From Propionibacteriaceae bacterium (GTDB taxonomy: Bacteria; Actinomycetota; Actinomycetes; Propionibacteriales; Propionibacteriaceae), in NCBI GenBank assembly GCA_027346035.1, contig DAIESZ010000350.1, positions 1-5,132 of the forward strand: a DNA stretch of 5,132 nt, in the 5' to 3' direction. Every line of letters starts with the position of its first letter. The stretch's first letter is position 1. Shown here one piece after another: positions 1 through 5,132 of the stretch. The notes below the pieces were generated by a model. That model had not been told where the DNA came from and made no database searches. It worked only from the letters and a program-made list of their open reading frames with translations. The translations under genes and the position numbers were made by a program.

Positions 1-3
1 GAG

Positions 4-74
4 AGCGGGCGACGGGAATCGAACCCGCGTGTCCAGCTTGGGAAGCTGGCGCTCTGCCATTGAGCTACGCCCGC
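4..74 (-). tRNA. tRNA-Gly, anticodon CCC
   Basis: This tRNA carries glycine to the ribosome and reads GGG codons. Read on the minus strand it folds into a full cloverleaf of 71 nt: a 7-bp acceptor stem (68-74 with 5-11), a GCTC/GAGC D-stem with a 7-nt loop, and a 5-bp anticodon stem (45-49 with 33-37). The anticodon loop is TTCCCAA, with CCC at 40-42. A 4-nt variable loop, a T-stem with one G-T wobble and a TTCGATT T-loop follow. The discriminator base is T (complement of position 4), as is usual for bacterial tRNA-Gly. The bases after it are CTC, so the 3' CCA is not encoded and must be added after transcription, which is common in Actinomycetota. The gene looks intact. Confidence 0.97.
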
Positions 75-153
75 GCGGCAAGGGGAAACGAGCCTGTTGA
101 GGGTGTCCCCGCCGATGGTGGGGGCGACCCGGCGTCGACGACCACCGAGGAGC

Positions 154-159
154 ACTATA
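154..159 (-). promoter_or_regulatory. Probable -10 box of the tRNA-Gly promoter
   Basis: On the minus strand these bases read TATAGT, five of six matches to the sigma-70-type TATAAT box, and they stand out in very GC-rich DNA. Transcription would start near 147 and run toward the tRNA, giving a 5' leader of roughly 70 nt for RNase P to remove. No good -35 box is visible: the hexamers 17-18 bp upstream (CGACGT or GCGACG) match poorly. CTATAG is self-complementary, so a plus-strand reading (TATAGA) toward the peptidase is possible. The peptidase has a better-placed box at 221-226, so I favour the tRNA. Confidence 0.42.
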
Positions 160-220
160 GACGACCCGCAACGCCCACGTCGCGCCGGATCCCGGGCTGG
201 CACGTGTCCGGGGGTCTCGT

Positions 221-226
221 TAGGGT
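221..226 (+). promoter_or_regulatory. Probable -10 box for a leaderless peptidase mRNA
   Basis: TAGGGT fits the actinobacterial TANNNT -10 pattern and lies exactly six bases before the GTG start at 233. Transcription would begin at or next to the start codon. A weak -35 candidate, TGGCAC (198-203), is 17 bp upstream and partly overlaps a CACGTG palindrome (201-206). The same AGGG bases could instead act as a weak Shine-Dalgarno sequence seven bases before the GTG, so the two readings compete. The match to the other gene starts in this window favours the promoter reading. Confidence 0.5.
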
Positions 227-232
227 CGACTG

Positions 233-2311
233 GTGAGCAACTTTCCCACCACCCGTCGCGACGACATCATGGAAACCCTGCACGGCCACATGATCGCCGA
301 CCCCTACCGCTGGCTGGAGGATCCCGATCGGCCCGACGTGGTCGACTGGGTCGAACGTCAACGCGAGTACACCGAACGCGCGCTGAGCCGACTTCCCCAG
401 CGCGAGTGGTTCCGGCGGACGCTGCGCGGCATCGTGCTGCGTCCCCGGGCAGGGGTCGTGCGGCACCTGGCCGACGGGTTCGCGGTGAGCCGCAACGACG
501 GCACGCGCGCCCAGGACGTGTGGTACTCCGCCGACACCCTCGATGAGCTCGTCGCCGGCGGCCGGGTGCTGCTCGACCCCAACACGTGGTCCACCGACGG
601 CACCAGCTCGCTCGGCGACTTCGCGGCCTCGCCGGACGGCGTCCGGCTGTGCTATTCGGTGAGCGAGGCGGGCTCCGACTGGCAGCGGTTCCGCTTCAGC
701 AACCTCATCACCGGCGAGGCGCTCGACGAACCCGAGCTGGTCACCAAGTTCGCGCCGGTCGTGTGGCTGGCCGATTCCCTGAGCGTCCTCTACAACGCGT
801 TCGACCACGCCGAGCGGGCCGAGGGAACCAGCACCGCCGCCCTCGGCGGCGGCGAGTTGCGGCTGCACACCCTGGGGCTGCCGGCGTCCGAGGACGTCAC
901 CGTCGTGCGGCTGGACGACGAGCGGCTGATGGCGTGGCCACAGGCCAGCGACGACGACCGGTGGCTGTTCGTGACGATCGAGCGCGGAACCGAGAGCAAC
1001 TGCCGCCTGTGGGCGATGCGCCAAGAGGTGGTGGACGGCCGGGTGCGGATGGGCAAGCCGATCCGGCTCGTCGACGAGGCCACCCACGAGTGGCGGGTGA
1101 TCGACGCCGTCGACGACGTTGCCTACGCCATCACCGACCTCGACGCGCCCCGCAGCCGGGTGGTTGCGATCGATCTGGCCGCCAGCGAGGCCCGGCGGTC
1201 GCTGGTCATGCGCGAGATCGTCGCCGAAGGCGACGCCCAGATCGCCGACGCGGTGATCGCCGGCGACCACCTCGTGCTCGAGACCCTCGAGGACGCCACC
1301 CCCGTGCTGCGCCGCTACCGGCTCGACGGCACCCCGGTCGACGTCCCCGGCGTGCCCGGGGGCGCGGTCGTCGGCCTGTCCGGGCGTCCCGGCGAGCCCG
1401 ACCTGTTCGTCGCGACGAGTTCCGTGACCAGCCCCACGACGTGCTACCGCGTCGGGCCCGTCCCCGGCGACGTCGCCGCGCTGCCGCTGGTGGACCCCGG
1501 CGACCCGCTGCCCGAGGTGCGCAGCAGCCGCCGCCGGGCGACCAGCGCCGACGGCACCGAGGTGCCCTACTTCCTCATCGAACCCGCCGACGCCGCCCCC
1601 GGCCCGCGTCCGACCCTGCTCTACGGATACGGCGGATTCCGGATCCCTGTGCTCGCCGATTTCCGCCCGATCTTCGCGGGCTGGCTCGCGGCCGGCGGGA
1701 CGCTGGCGATCGCCAACCTGCGCGGCGGCGGCGAGTTCGGCGCCCACTGGTACGAGGACGGCAAGCGGGCCAACAAACAGCACGTGTTCGACGACGTCAT
1801 CGCGGTCGCCGAGCACCTCATCGGCACCGGAGTCACGACCTCCCGGCAGCTCGCCCTGCACGGACGCAGCAACGGCGGCCTGCTCGTGGGTGCCGCGATG
1901 ACCCAGCGTCCCGACCTGTTCGGGGTGGCGCTGCCGATGGTCGGCGTCCTCGACCTGCTGCGGTTCCACCGGTTCACGATCGGATCCGCCTGGATCAGCG
2001 ATTACGGCGACCCCGACGTGCCCGGCGACTTCGCCACGGCCCTGGACTACTCGCCGCTGCACAACGTGCGTGAGGGCACGGCGTACCCGCCGACCCTGAT
2101 CGCCACGGGGGACCACGACGATCGGGTCGTGCCGCTGCACAGCCACAAGTTCACCGCGGCGCTGCAGCACGCGCAGGTCGGCGACGCCCCGATCCTCACC
2201 CGGATCGAGTCGGCCACCGGCCACGGACCCGGAAAGCCCGCGACGATGGTGGCCGACGAGGCCGCCGATCTGCTGGCCTTCGCCGCCCACCACACGGGGT
2301 TGACCGGCTGA
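233..2311 (+). CDS. Prolyl oligopeptidase (S9A family serine peptidase)
   Basis: This 692-residue enzyme should cut short peptides after proline, probably in the cytoplasm, since no signal peptide is visible. The length is normal for the family. The N-terminal part carries the family's HGHMIADPYRWLEDP stretch (about residues 16-30). A seven-bladed propeller should span about 75-425, with recognisable pieces such as SRNDG and LLDPNT (D115). The C-terminal alpha/beta hydrolase domain has YGYGGF (464-469), whose tyrosine normally helps form the oxyanion hole, and NLRGGGEFG. The catalytic triad is S546 (GRSNGG), D629 (DHDDRVVP) and H664 (GHGPGK). W587 and R631 match the tryptophan and arginine that hold the proline-containing substrate in porcine POP. 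The GTG start at 233 keeps the conserved N-terminus; ATG 269 is in frame but would trim it. The nucleophile elbow has Arg in place of the usual first Gly (GGSNGG). The gene is monocistronic and converges on the next gene. Confidence 0.96.
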   Translation: MSNFPTTRRDDIMETLHGHMIADPYRWLEDPDRPDVVDWVERQREYTERALSRLPQREWFRRTLRGIVLRPRAGVVRHLADGFAVSRNDGTRAQDVWYSADTLDELVAGGRVLLDPNTWSTDGTSSLGDFAASPDGVRLCYSVSEAGSDWQRFRFSNLITGEALDEPELVTKFAPVVWLADSLSVLYNAFDHAERAEGTSTAALGGGELRLHTLGLPASEDVTVVRLDDERLMAWPQASDDDRWLFVTIERGTESNCRLWAMRQEVVDGRVRMGKPIRLVDEATHEWRVIDAVDDVAYAITDLDAPRSRVVAIDLAASEARRSLVMREIVAEGDAQIADAVIAGDHLVLETLEDATPVLRRYRLDGTPVDVPGVPGGAVVGLSGRPGEPDLFVATSSVTSPTTCYRVGPVPGDVAALPLVDPGDPLPEVRSSRRRATSADGTEVPYFLIEPADAAPGPRPTLLYGYGGFRIPVLADFRPIFAGWLAAGGTLAIANLRGGGEFGAHWYEDGKRANKQHVFDDVIAVAEHLIGTGVTTSRQLALHGRSNGGLLVGAAMTQRPDLFGVALPMVGVLDLLRFHRFTIGSAWISDYGDPDVPGDFATALDYSPLHNVREGTAYPPTLIATGDHDDRVVPLHSHKFTAALQHAQVGDAPILTRIESATGHGPGKPATMVADEAADLLAFAAHHTGLTG

Positions 2312-2323
2312 ACCTGCTGGGCT

Positions 2324-2377
2324 TCGGGCGCCCCGACGGGTGCGTCCGGTGATGGTCCGCGGCGTCTCGGCGCCCGA
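2324..2377. terminator. Inverted repeat, possible bidirectional terminator
   Basis: TCGGGCGCC (2324-2332) and GGCGCCCGA (2369-2377) are perfect 9-bp reverse complements, with 36 bases between them that contain a further short GACG/CGTC pairing (2335-2338 with 2363-2366). The element begins 13 bases after the peptidase stop and ends 9 bases before the stop of the opposing gene, where a shared terminator would be expected. There is no T-tract on either strand, and shorter local hairpins such as 2325-2335 compete with the long pairing. Function is therefore an inference from position and symmetry. Confidence 0.38.
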
Positions 2378-2385
2378 CGGCGACC

Positions 2386-3003
2386 TCAGCGGAACCGGGA
2401 CAGGGGCCCGTAGACCACTTGCGTGTACTCGACCGGACGCCGGGGCTCCCCGCCCCGGAACTGTTCCCAGTGCCCGTAGTAGCGGGTGACGGGCCGCGTC
2501 CACAGGATCGTGGCACCGATGACGGCGAGCGGCAGCGCGATCCAGGCGACCGGATTCATGAACCACGCGAGCCCGCTGACGGGCACGGCGACGATGCCCA
2601 CGATCCTGCTCCAGCGGTAGCCGTTCCAGGCGTTGAACCCGGCGATGGCCGGCACGGTCACCATCGCGGCGCCGATGAGCCCCATCGCGACGACGAGCAG
2701 CACCGACTGCCACGAGCCGGGTGGCACGTTCGCCAGGTCGTACAACCGGATCGAGTGCGGCCAGGTGGCGACGTGGATCGTGTCCCACCAGGCCTTGGCC
2801 AGCGACGCGAGGGCGCTGATCGCCGAGGCGTAGAGGAAGCCCATGCCGACCACCATGACCTTGCCGCGCCGTGGCTGTCCGGTGCTGCCACTGATCGGGA
2901 TGCCGGGGGCCGACTCGTCGAGCGGCGGCAGCGTGAGGATCTCGTCGGACGCCGCGTCACCCACAGGCGCCGTTGCTGCGGCCTGCAGCCCATCCGATCC
3001 CAT
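2386..3003 (-). CDS. Uncharacterised four-helix membrane protein
   Basis: I do not recognise this 205-residue protein. Residues 1-48 are hydrophilic, acidic early and then basic (RRGK at 45-48). Four hydrophobic segments follow at about 50-70, 100-122, 134-149 and 152-169. Positive charges at 45-48, in the 123-133 loop and in the tail suggest that both ends lie in the cytoplasm. The loop between helices 1 and 2 (71-99) would be outside and is rich in aromatic residues (AWWDTIHVATW). The C-terminal tail of about 35 residues is Arg-, Gly- and Tyr-rich and has no known motif. The ATG at 3003 is chosen because a perfect AAGGAGG sits six bases upstream; the frame stays open far upstream, but that part is antisense-like shadow of the exporter genes. 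It lies 95 bp downstream of the ABC permease on the same strand, so co-transcription is possible but not shown. No catalytic or ligand motif is visible, and its function is unknown. Confidence 0.85.
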   Translation of the reverse strand: MGSDGLQAAATAPVGDAASDEILTLPPLDESAPGIPISGSTGQPRRGKVMVVGMGFLYASAISALASLAKAWWDTIHVATWPHSIRLYDLANVPPGSWQSVLLVVAMGLIGAAMVTVPAIAGFNAWNGYRWSRIVGIVAVPVSGLAWFMNPVAWIALPLAVIGATILWTRPVTRYYGHWEQFRGGEPRRPVEYTQVVYGPLSRFR

Positions 3004-3009
3004 CGCCAC

Positions 3010-3016
3010 CCTCCTT
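3010..3016 (-). promoter_or_regulatory. Strong Shine-Dalgarno sequence of the membrane protein gene
   Basis: The minus strand reads AAGGAGG, a near-complete anti-16S match, six bases before the ATG at 3003. It fixes the start of this gene within a much longer open frame. It is the only textbook ribosome binding site among the five protein genes here; the peptidase, ATPase and phosphatase lack one and the permease has only a G-run. Confidence 0.85.
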
Positions 3017-3052
3017 CCGGACGCCCACAGCCTACCGGGGCCTCCGGACGCC
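3016..3052. repeat. 10-bp direct repeat flanking the possible -10 box
   Basis: TCCGGACGCC occurs at 3016-3025 and again at 3043-3052, 27 bp start to start. The copies bracket the possible -10 box at 3029-3034, and one ends against the Shine-Dalgarno site. Each copy contains the palindrome TCCGGA. Paired sites around a promoter can be operators, but the sequence is low in complexity and GC-rich, so chance is a serious alternative. Confidence 0.4.
3029..3034 (-). promoter_or_regulatory. Possible -10 box of the membrane protein gene
   Basis: TAGGCT on the minus strand fits TANNNT. A transcript starting near 3022 would have a leader of about 19 nt, just long enough to include the AAGGAGG site. 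No -35 match is evident at 16-18 bp. If real, the gene can be transcribed independently of the ABC exporter upstream. Confidence 0.35.
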
Positions 3053-3060
3053 GGCCCGGC

Positions 3061-3074
3061 CCGGCAGATGCCGG
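3061..3074 (-). terminator. Palindromic hairpin after the ABC exporter genes
   Basis: CCGGCAGATGCCGG can form a 5-bp GC stem (CCGGC/GCCGG) with a four-base loop, 25-38 bases past the permease stop on the minus strand. It could weaken read-through from the exporter genes into the membrane protein gene or protect the mRNA end. No T-tract follows, so a factor-independent terminator is not established. Confidence 0.3.
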
Positions 3075-3098
3075 ATGGGGCTCCCGAACGACGGGGGC

Positions 3099-3830
3099 TC
3101 AGACGGTGCGCCGTCGCAGGGTGAGCGCGCCGCCGACCAGCGCGAGAATGCTGAAGCCGATCAGGATGCCGACGTCCTTGGCGACGTCCGATCCGCCGTC
3201 GATCCTGGTGGCAAGCGTGTTCATCGCATCGACGGCGTACGACAGCGGCAGCACGTCGGACAGCTGCTTGAGTCCGGTCGGCAGGGAGTCGCGGGACACG
3301 AACAGGCCGCACAGCAGGAACTGGGGCAGGATGAACGCGGGCATGAACTGAACCGCCTGGAACTCCGAGCGGGCGAAGCCCGACGCCAGCAGTCCGAGCG
3401 AGCTGCCGAGCACGGCGTCGATGACCGCCACGATGACCAGCTGCCACCAGGCCCCGTGGATGCTCATGCCGCACACCCACACCGACCAGGCGGACGCGAG
3501 CAGCGCCTGCACCAGGGCCACGACCCCGAACGCGAGCGCGTAACCGCTCATGAACGCCCCCTTCGACAGCGGGGTGGTGAGGAGGCGTTCGAGCGTGCCC
3601 GACTGCCGTTCGCGCAGGGTGGTGATCGAGGTGACGATGAACATCACGGTCAACGGGAACACGCCGAGCAGCGCGGGGCCGACGTGGTCGAAGATCAGTG
3701 GCTGCCCGTGGTAGATCCAGGCCATCAGCCCGATGAGTACGAGCGGCACGACCAGCATCAGCCCGATCGTGCGGGGGTCGTTGCGCAACTGGCGCAGGAT
3801 CCGACCGGCCGAGACGAACGCGAGCCTCAT
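3099..3830 (-). CDS. ABC-2 type exporter permease
   Basis: This 243-residue inner-membrane protein is the transmembrane half of an ABC exporter; the ATPase encoded just upstream supplies the energy. Six hydrophobic segments are visible at about 22-39, 52-71, 97-119, 129-152, 161-178 and 219-236. Between segments 2 and 3 is the ABC-2 hallmark RERQSGTLERLLTTPLSK (73-90). The QFMPAFILPQFLLCGLF stretch and the following LPLSYAVDAMN (194-204) are also typical of the DrrB/NodJ/YbhR-like group. Length is normal for a single permease, so the working unit is probably two permeases with two ATPases. The ATG at 3830 overlaps the ATPase stop as ATGA, which implies translational coupling, and a G-run (3838-3843) lies seven bases upstream. 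The frame is open further upstream, but that part lies antiparallel in codon phase to the ATPase and is not coding. The substrate cannot be told from sequence; drugs, lipids and peptides are all known for this group. Confidence 0.94.
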   Translation of the reverse strand: MRLAFVSAGRILRQLRNDPRTIGLMLVVPLVLIGLMAWIYHGQPLIFDHVGPALLGVFPLTVMFIVTSITTLRERQSGTLERLLTTPLSKGAFMSGYALAFGVVALVQALLASAWSVWVCGMSIHGAWWQLVIVAVIDAVLGSSLGLLASGFARSEFQAVQFMPAFILPQFLLCGLFVSRDSLPTGLKQLSDVLPLSYAVDAMNTLATRIDGGSDVAKDVGILIGFSILALVGGALTLRRRTV

Positions 3831-4705
3831 GAGGCCACCCCCCGGTGCTGGGCGGCGTCCTCGGCGTCGATGAGGGCCAGGAAGGCGTCCTCGGCGTCGT
3901 GGGTGTTCGTGCGCCGCAGCAACTCGTCGAAGCTGCCGTCGGCGAGGATCCGGCCCTCGCGCAGCAGCAACAGCCGGTCGCAGCGCGAGGCCTCGTCCAT
4001 GACGTGCGAGGAGACGAGCAGGGTGGTGCCGGAATCGGCGAGCTGGTGGAACAGGGTCCACAGCGAGCGGCGCAGCACCGGGTCGAGCCCGACCGTGGGC
4101 TCGTCGAGCACCAGTGCTTCGGGCCGCCCGACCAGTGCGCAGGCGAGCGAGGTGCGTGACAGTTGGCCGCCCGACAGGTTCGCGACCCGCTGGCCGGCGT
4201 GGTCGGCCAGCCCCACCTGGTCGATGGCCCAGTCGACGTCGTCGGCCGATGCCCCGACGAGCCGGGCGAAGTAGTTGATGTTCTCGCGGATGCTGAGGTC
4301 GTCATAGACCGACGGGGCCTGGGTGACGTAGCCGACCCGGCGGCGCAGCTGTGGGCTGCCCGCGGGCTCGCCGAGCACGCTGATCGTGCCCGACTCGACG
4401 ATCTGGACGCCGACGATGGCCCGGATCAGTGTGCTCTTGCCACCACCAGACGGGCCGAGCAGGCCGGTGACCAGGCCGCGGGGGATCCGCACGCTGAGGT
4501 CGGGCAGCACCAGCCGATGGCCCCGCACGACCGTGAGGTGGGAGACGTCGATCGCGACGTCGCCGGCAGGGTCGAGCGTCTCGGTCGCAGCCGGTGGGGG
4601 AGCCTCCACCGGCTGGGGTTCACCGGCGCCGGACGCGCGACGTGGACGCCCGCGGAGAGCGGGCCGGGGGGGCTCTGACGTGCCGCGTCGCGGCCTGGTC
4701 GTCAT
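3827..4705 (-). CDS. ABC exporter ATP-binding protein
   Basis: This 292-residue cytoplasmic ATPase should power the ABC-2 permease it overlaps. The nucleotide-binding domain starts near residue 50 and is complete: Walker A GPSGGGKST (84-92), Q-loop Q129, signature LSGGQ (177-181), Walker B ALVLDEP (197-203), D-loop GLDP (206-209) and H-loop H234. The arrangement and the C-terminal HVMDEASRCDRLLLLREGRI stretch fit the DrrA/CcmA-like exporter group. About 48 residues before the domain are rich in Pro, Arg and Ala, look disordered, and are longer than in most family members. The ATG at 4705 is still preferred because a TAGCAT box sits exactly six bases upstream; no Shine-Dalgarno sequence is visible, in line with a leaderless mRNA. 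The C-terminus holds a small internal repeat (DAEDA at 270-274 and 280-284). No regulator gene is adjacent in the window. Confidence 0.95.
   Translation of the reverse strand: MTTRPRRGTSEPPRPALRGRPRRASGAGEPQPVEAPPPAATETLDPAGDVAIDVSHLTVVRGHRLVLPDLSVRIPRGLVTGLLGPSGGGKSTLIRAIVGVQIVESGTISVLGEPAGSPQLRRRVGYVTQAPSVYDDLSIRENINYFARLVGASADDVDWAIDQVGLADHAGQRVANLSGGQLSRTSLACALVGRPEALVLDEPTVGLDPVLRRSLWTLFHQLADSGTTLLVSSHVMDEASRCDRLLLLREGRILADGSFDELLRRTNTHDAEDAFLALIDAEDAAQHRGVAS
3854..3899. repeat. 16-bp direct repeat inside the ATPase gene
   Basis: GGCGTCCTCGGCGTCG occurs at 3854-3869 and 3884-3899, exactly 30 bp apart. It keeps the reading frame and gives DAEDA twice, ten residues apart, in the ATPase C-terminal tail. 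The spacing suggests a small in-frame duplication of about ten codons that has since diverged between the copies. Confidence 0.7.
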
Positions 4706-4711
4706 GGGGGC

Positions 4712-4717
4712 ATGCTA
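4712..4717 (-). promoter_or_regulatory. Probable -10 box of the ABC exporter operon
   Basis: The minus strand reads TAGCAT, matching TANNNT, followed by six bases (GCCCCC) and the ATG at 4705. This is the spacing of a leaderless promoter. No -35 match is seen 17-18 bp upstream (CCCGGG or similar). The box lies in the 73-bp gap shared with the divergent phosphatase gene. Confidence 0.55.
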
Positions 4718-4766
4718 CCCGCGACCACCGGCGTCCCGGGGAGATGGCCGCCGTGTCCGGGCTCGG

Positions 4767-4772
4767 TACGCT
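4767..4772 (+). promoter_or_regulatory. Probable -10 box of the HAD phosphatase gene
   Basis: TACGCT matches TANNNT and is followed by six bases (CGGGGC) and the ATG at 4779. The GGGG run is too close to the ATG to serve as a normal Shine-Dalgarno site, which supports a leaderless start. The two divergent boxes in this gap are 49 bases apart, so promoters on both sides would share the same upstream DNA. Confidence 0.55.
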
Positions 4773-4778
4773 CGGGGC

Positions 4779-5132
4779 ATGTCGTCGTTGCGCTGGCCCG
4801 TCGTGCTGTTCGATCTCGATGGAACCCTGGTGAACACGGTGCCGTTGATCCTGCGCTCCTACGAGGTGGCCTTCGCCGAGTTGCTCGGCGAGCGGATCTA
4901 CGAGTCGCTGGTGCGCCCCCTGGTCGGGATGACCCTGGTCGACGCCCTCGCCGGCTACAGCCGAACCGACGACCTGATCACCGCCTACCGACGGTTCAAC
5001 CTCGCCCATCTCGAGGACCTCCAGGAGGACTACGAGGGCGTGCTGCCGCTCGTGGAGGGTCTCGGCGTCGAGGGGGCGGTGCTCGGCGTCGTGACGTCGA
5101 AGATCCGTGCCACCGCGCTGCGCAGCCTGGCC
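4779..5132 (+). CDS. HAD-family phosphatase, phosphoglycolate phosphatase-like (3' end missing)
   Basis: The first 118 residues of a haloacid dehalogenase-superfamily hydrolase are present; the gene runs off the right edge. Such enzymes remove phosphate from small molecules through a phospho-aspartate intermediate in the cytoplasm. Motif I is FDLDGTLVNT (11-20), with D12 as the expected nucleophile and D14 as the general acid/base. Residues from about 22 to 90 look like the small helical cap of the phosphoglycolate phosphatase/PpaX/beta-phosphoglucomutase branch. Motif II is VVTSK (104-108), with T106 as the phosphate-binding residue. Motifs III and IV (the Lys and the acidic metal-binding pair) lie beyond the edge and cannot be checked. 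Position 19 is Asn where Asp is common, a tolerated variant. The ATG at 4779 gives a normal N-terminus seven residues before the first beta strand's end. Exact substrate is not determinable. Confidence 0.9.
   Translation, partial: MSSLRWPVVLFDLDGTLVNTVPLILRSYEVAFAELLGERIYESLVRPLVGMTLVDALAGYSRTDDLITAYRRFNLAHLEDLQEDYEGVLPLVEGLGVEGAVLGVVTSKIRATALRSLA

Noticed and set aside
82..110. GGGGA/TCCCC pairing upstream of the tRNA
   Set aside because: Only five base pairs close a 19-base loop, and it would lie inside the predicted tRNA leader; too weak to call a structure.
1..232. Possible integration (attachment) site at the tRNA gene
   Set aside because: tRNA genes are frequent integration targets, but no integrase, no partial tRNA 3' copy and no composition change are visible in the window.
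586..2073. Plus-strand open frame of 495 codons inside the peptidase gene
   Set aside because: It is out of frame with the real gene and almost entirely Arg/Ala/Pro/Gly, the typical signature of a shifted frame in GC-rich coding DNA.
155..2788. Long minus-strand open frame of 877 codons opposite the peptidase gene
   Set aside because: It is antisense to an intact prolyl oligopeptidase, its translation is low-complexity Arg/Gly/Ala/Asp/Val/His-rich with no motif, and high GC content suppresses stop codons. It is a shadow frame.
3831..4061. Upstream extension of the permease frame by 77 codons
   Set aside because: It overlaps the ATPase gene in another frame and is Arg/Pro/Ala-rich. The ATGA overlap at 3827-3830 and the normal family N-terminus support the start at 3830.
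2973..4274. Plus-strand open frame of 433 codons opposite the ABC genes
   Set aside because: It is antisense to a complete ABC ATPase and permease with all motifs; the translation is Glu/Gln/Arg/Asp/His-rich without any family resemblance.
3004..4305. Upstream extension of the membrane protein frame to 639 codons
   Set aside because: The extension is a shifted-frame reading of the permease and ATPase genes. The AAGGAGG site at 3010-3016 and the change in composition place the start at 3003.
204..4761. GTGTCCGGG shared upstream of the peptidase (204-212) and the phosphatase (4753-4761)
   Set aside because: Its distance to the -10 box differs (17 versus 14 bases) and the 9-mer is GC-rich, so a shared regulatory site is not supported.

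Overview
The window reads as ordinary chromosomal DNA from a high-GC actinobacterium (Actinomycetota). The base composition is strongly GC-rich, G/C dominates third codon positions in every gene, long antisense frames stay open, and the gene starts look actinobacterial (TANNNT boxes directly before start codons). I cannot name the genus. Nothing looks horizontally acquired, and I see no CRISPR array, transposase or phage gene.

Layout from left to right. A minus-strand tRNA-Gly with anticodon CCC (4-74) is followed by 158 bases of non-coding DNA holding a probable tRNA promoter box facing left and a promoter box for the next gene facing right. A plus-strand prolyl oligopeptidase (233-2311) has its whole catalytic set intact. 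It converges on a minus-strand, uncharacterised four-helix membrane protein (2386-3003); the 74-base gap between them carries a perfect 9-bp inverted repeat. Further right, still on the minus strand, is a two-gene ABC exporter: the ATPase (3827-4705) overlaps the ABC-2 permease (3099-3830) by four bases (ATGA). A 73-bp divergent promoter region separates the ATPase from a plus-strand HAD-family phosphatase whose 3' end is cut off by the window edge (4779-5132).

How the genes relate. The ATPase and permease form one exporter, probably DrrAB-like, with unknown substrate. The membrane protein lies 95 bp downstream of the permease on the same strand but has its own strong Shine-Dalgarno sequence and a possible promoter, so it may be separate. 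The peptidase and the phosphatase are stand-alone housekeeping-type enzymes with no evident pathway link to the exporter.

The most notable pattern is regulatory. The peptidase, the ABC ATPase and the phosphatase each have a TANNNT hexamer exactly six bases before the start codon, as expected for leaderless mRNAs, while the membrane protein has a textbook AAGGAGG ribosome binding site. I found no convincing novel biological system here.
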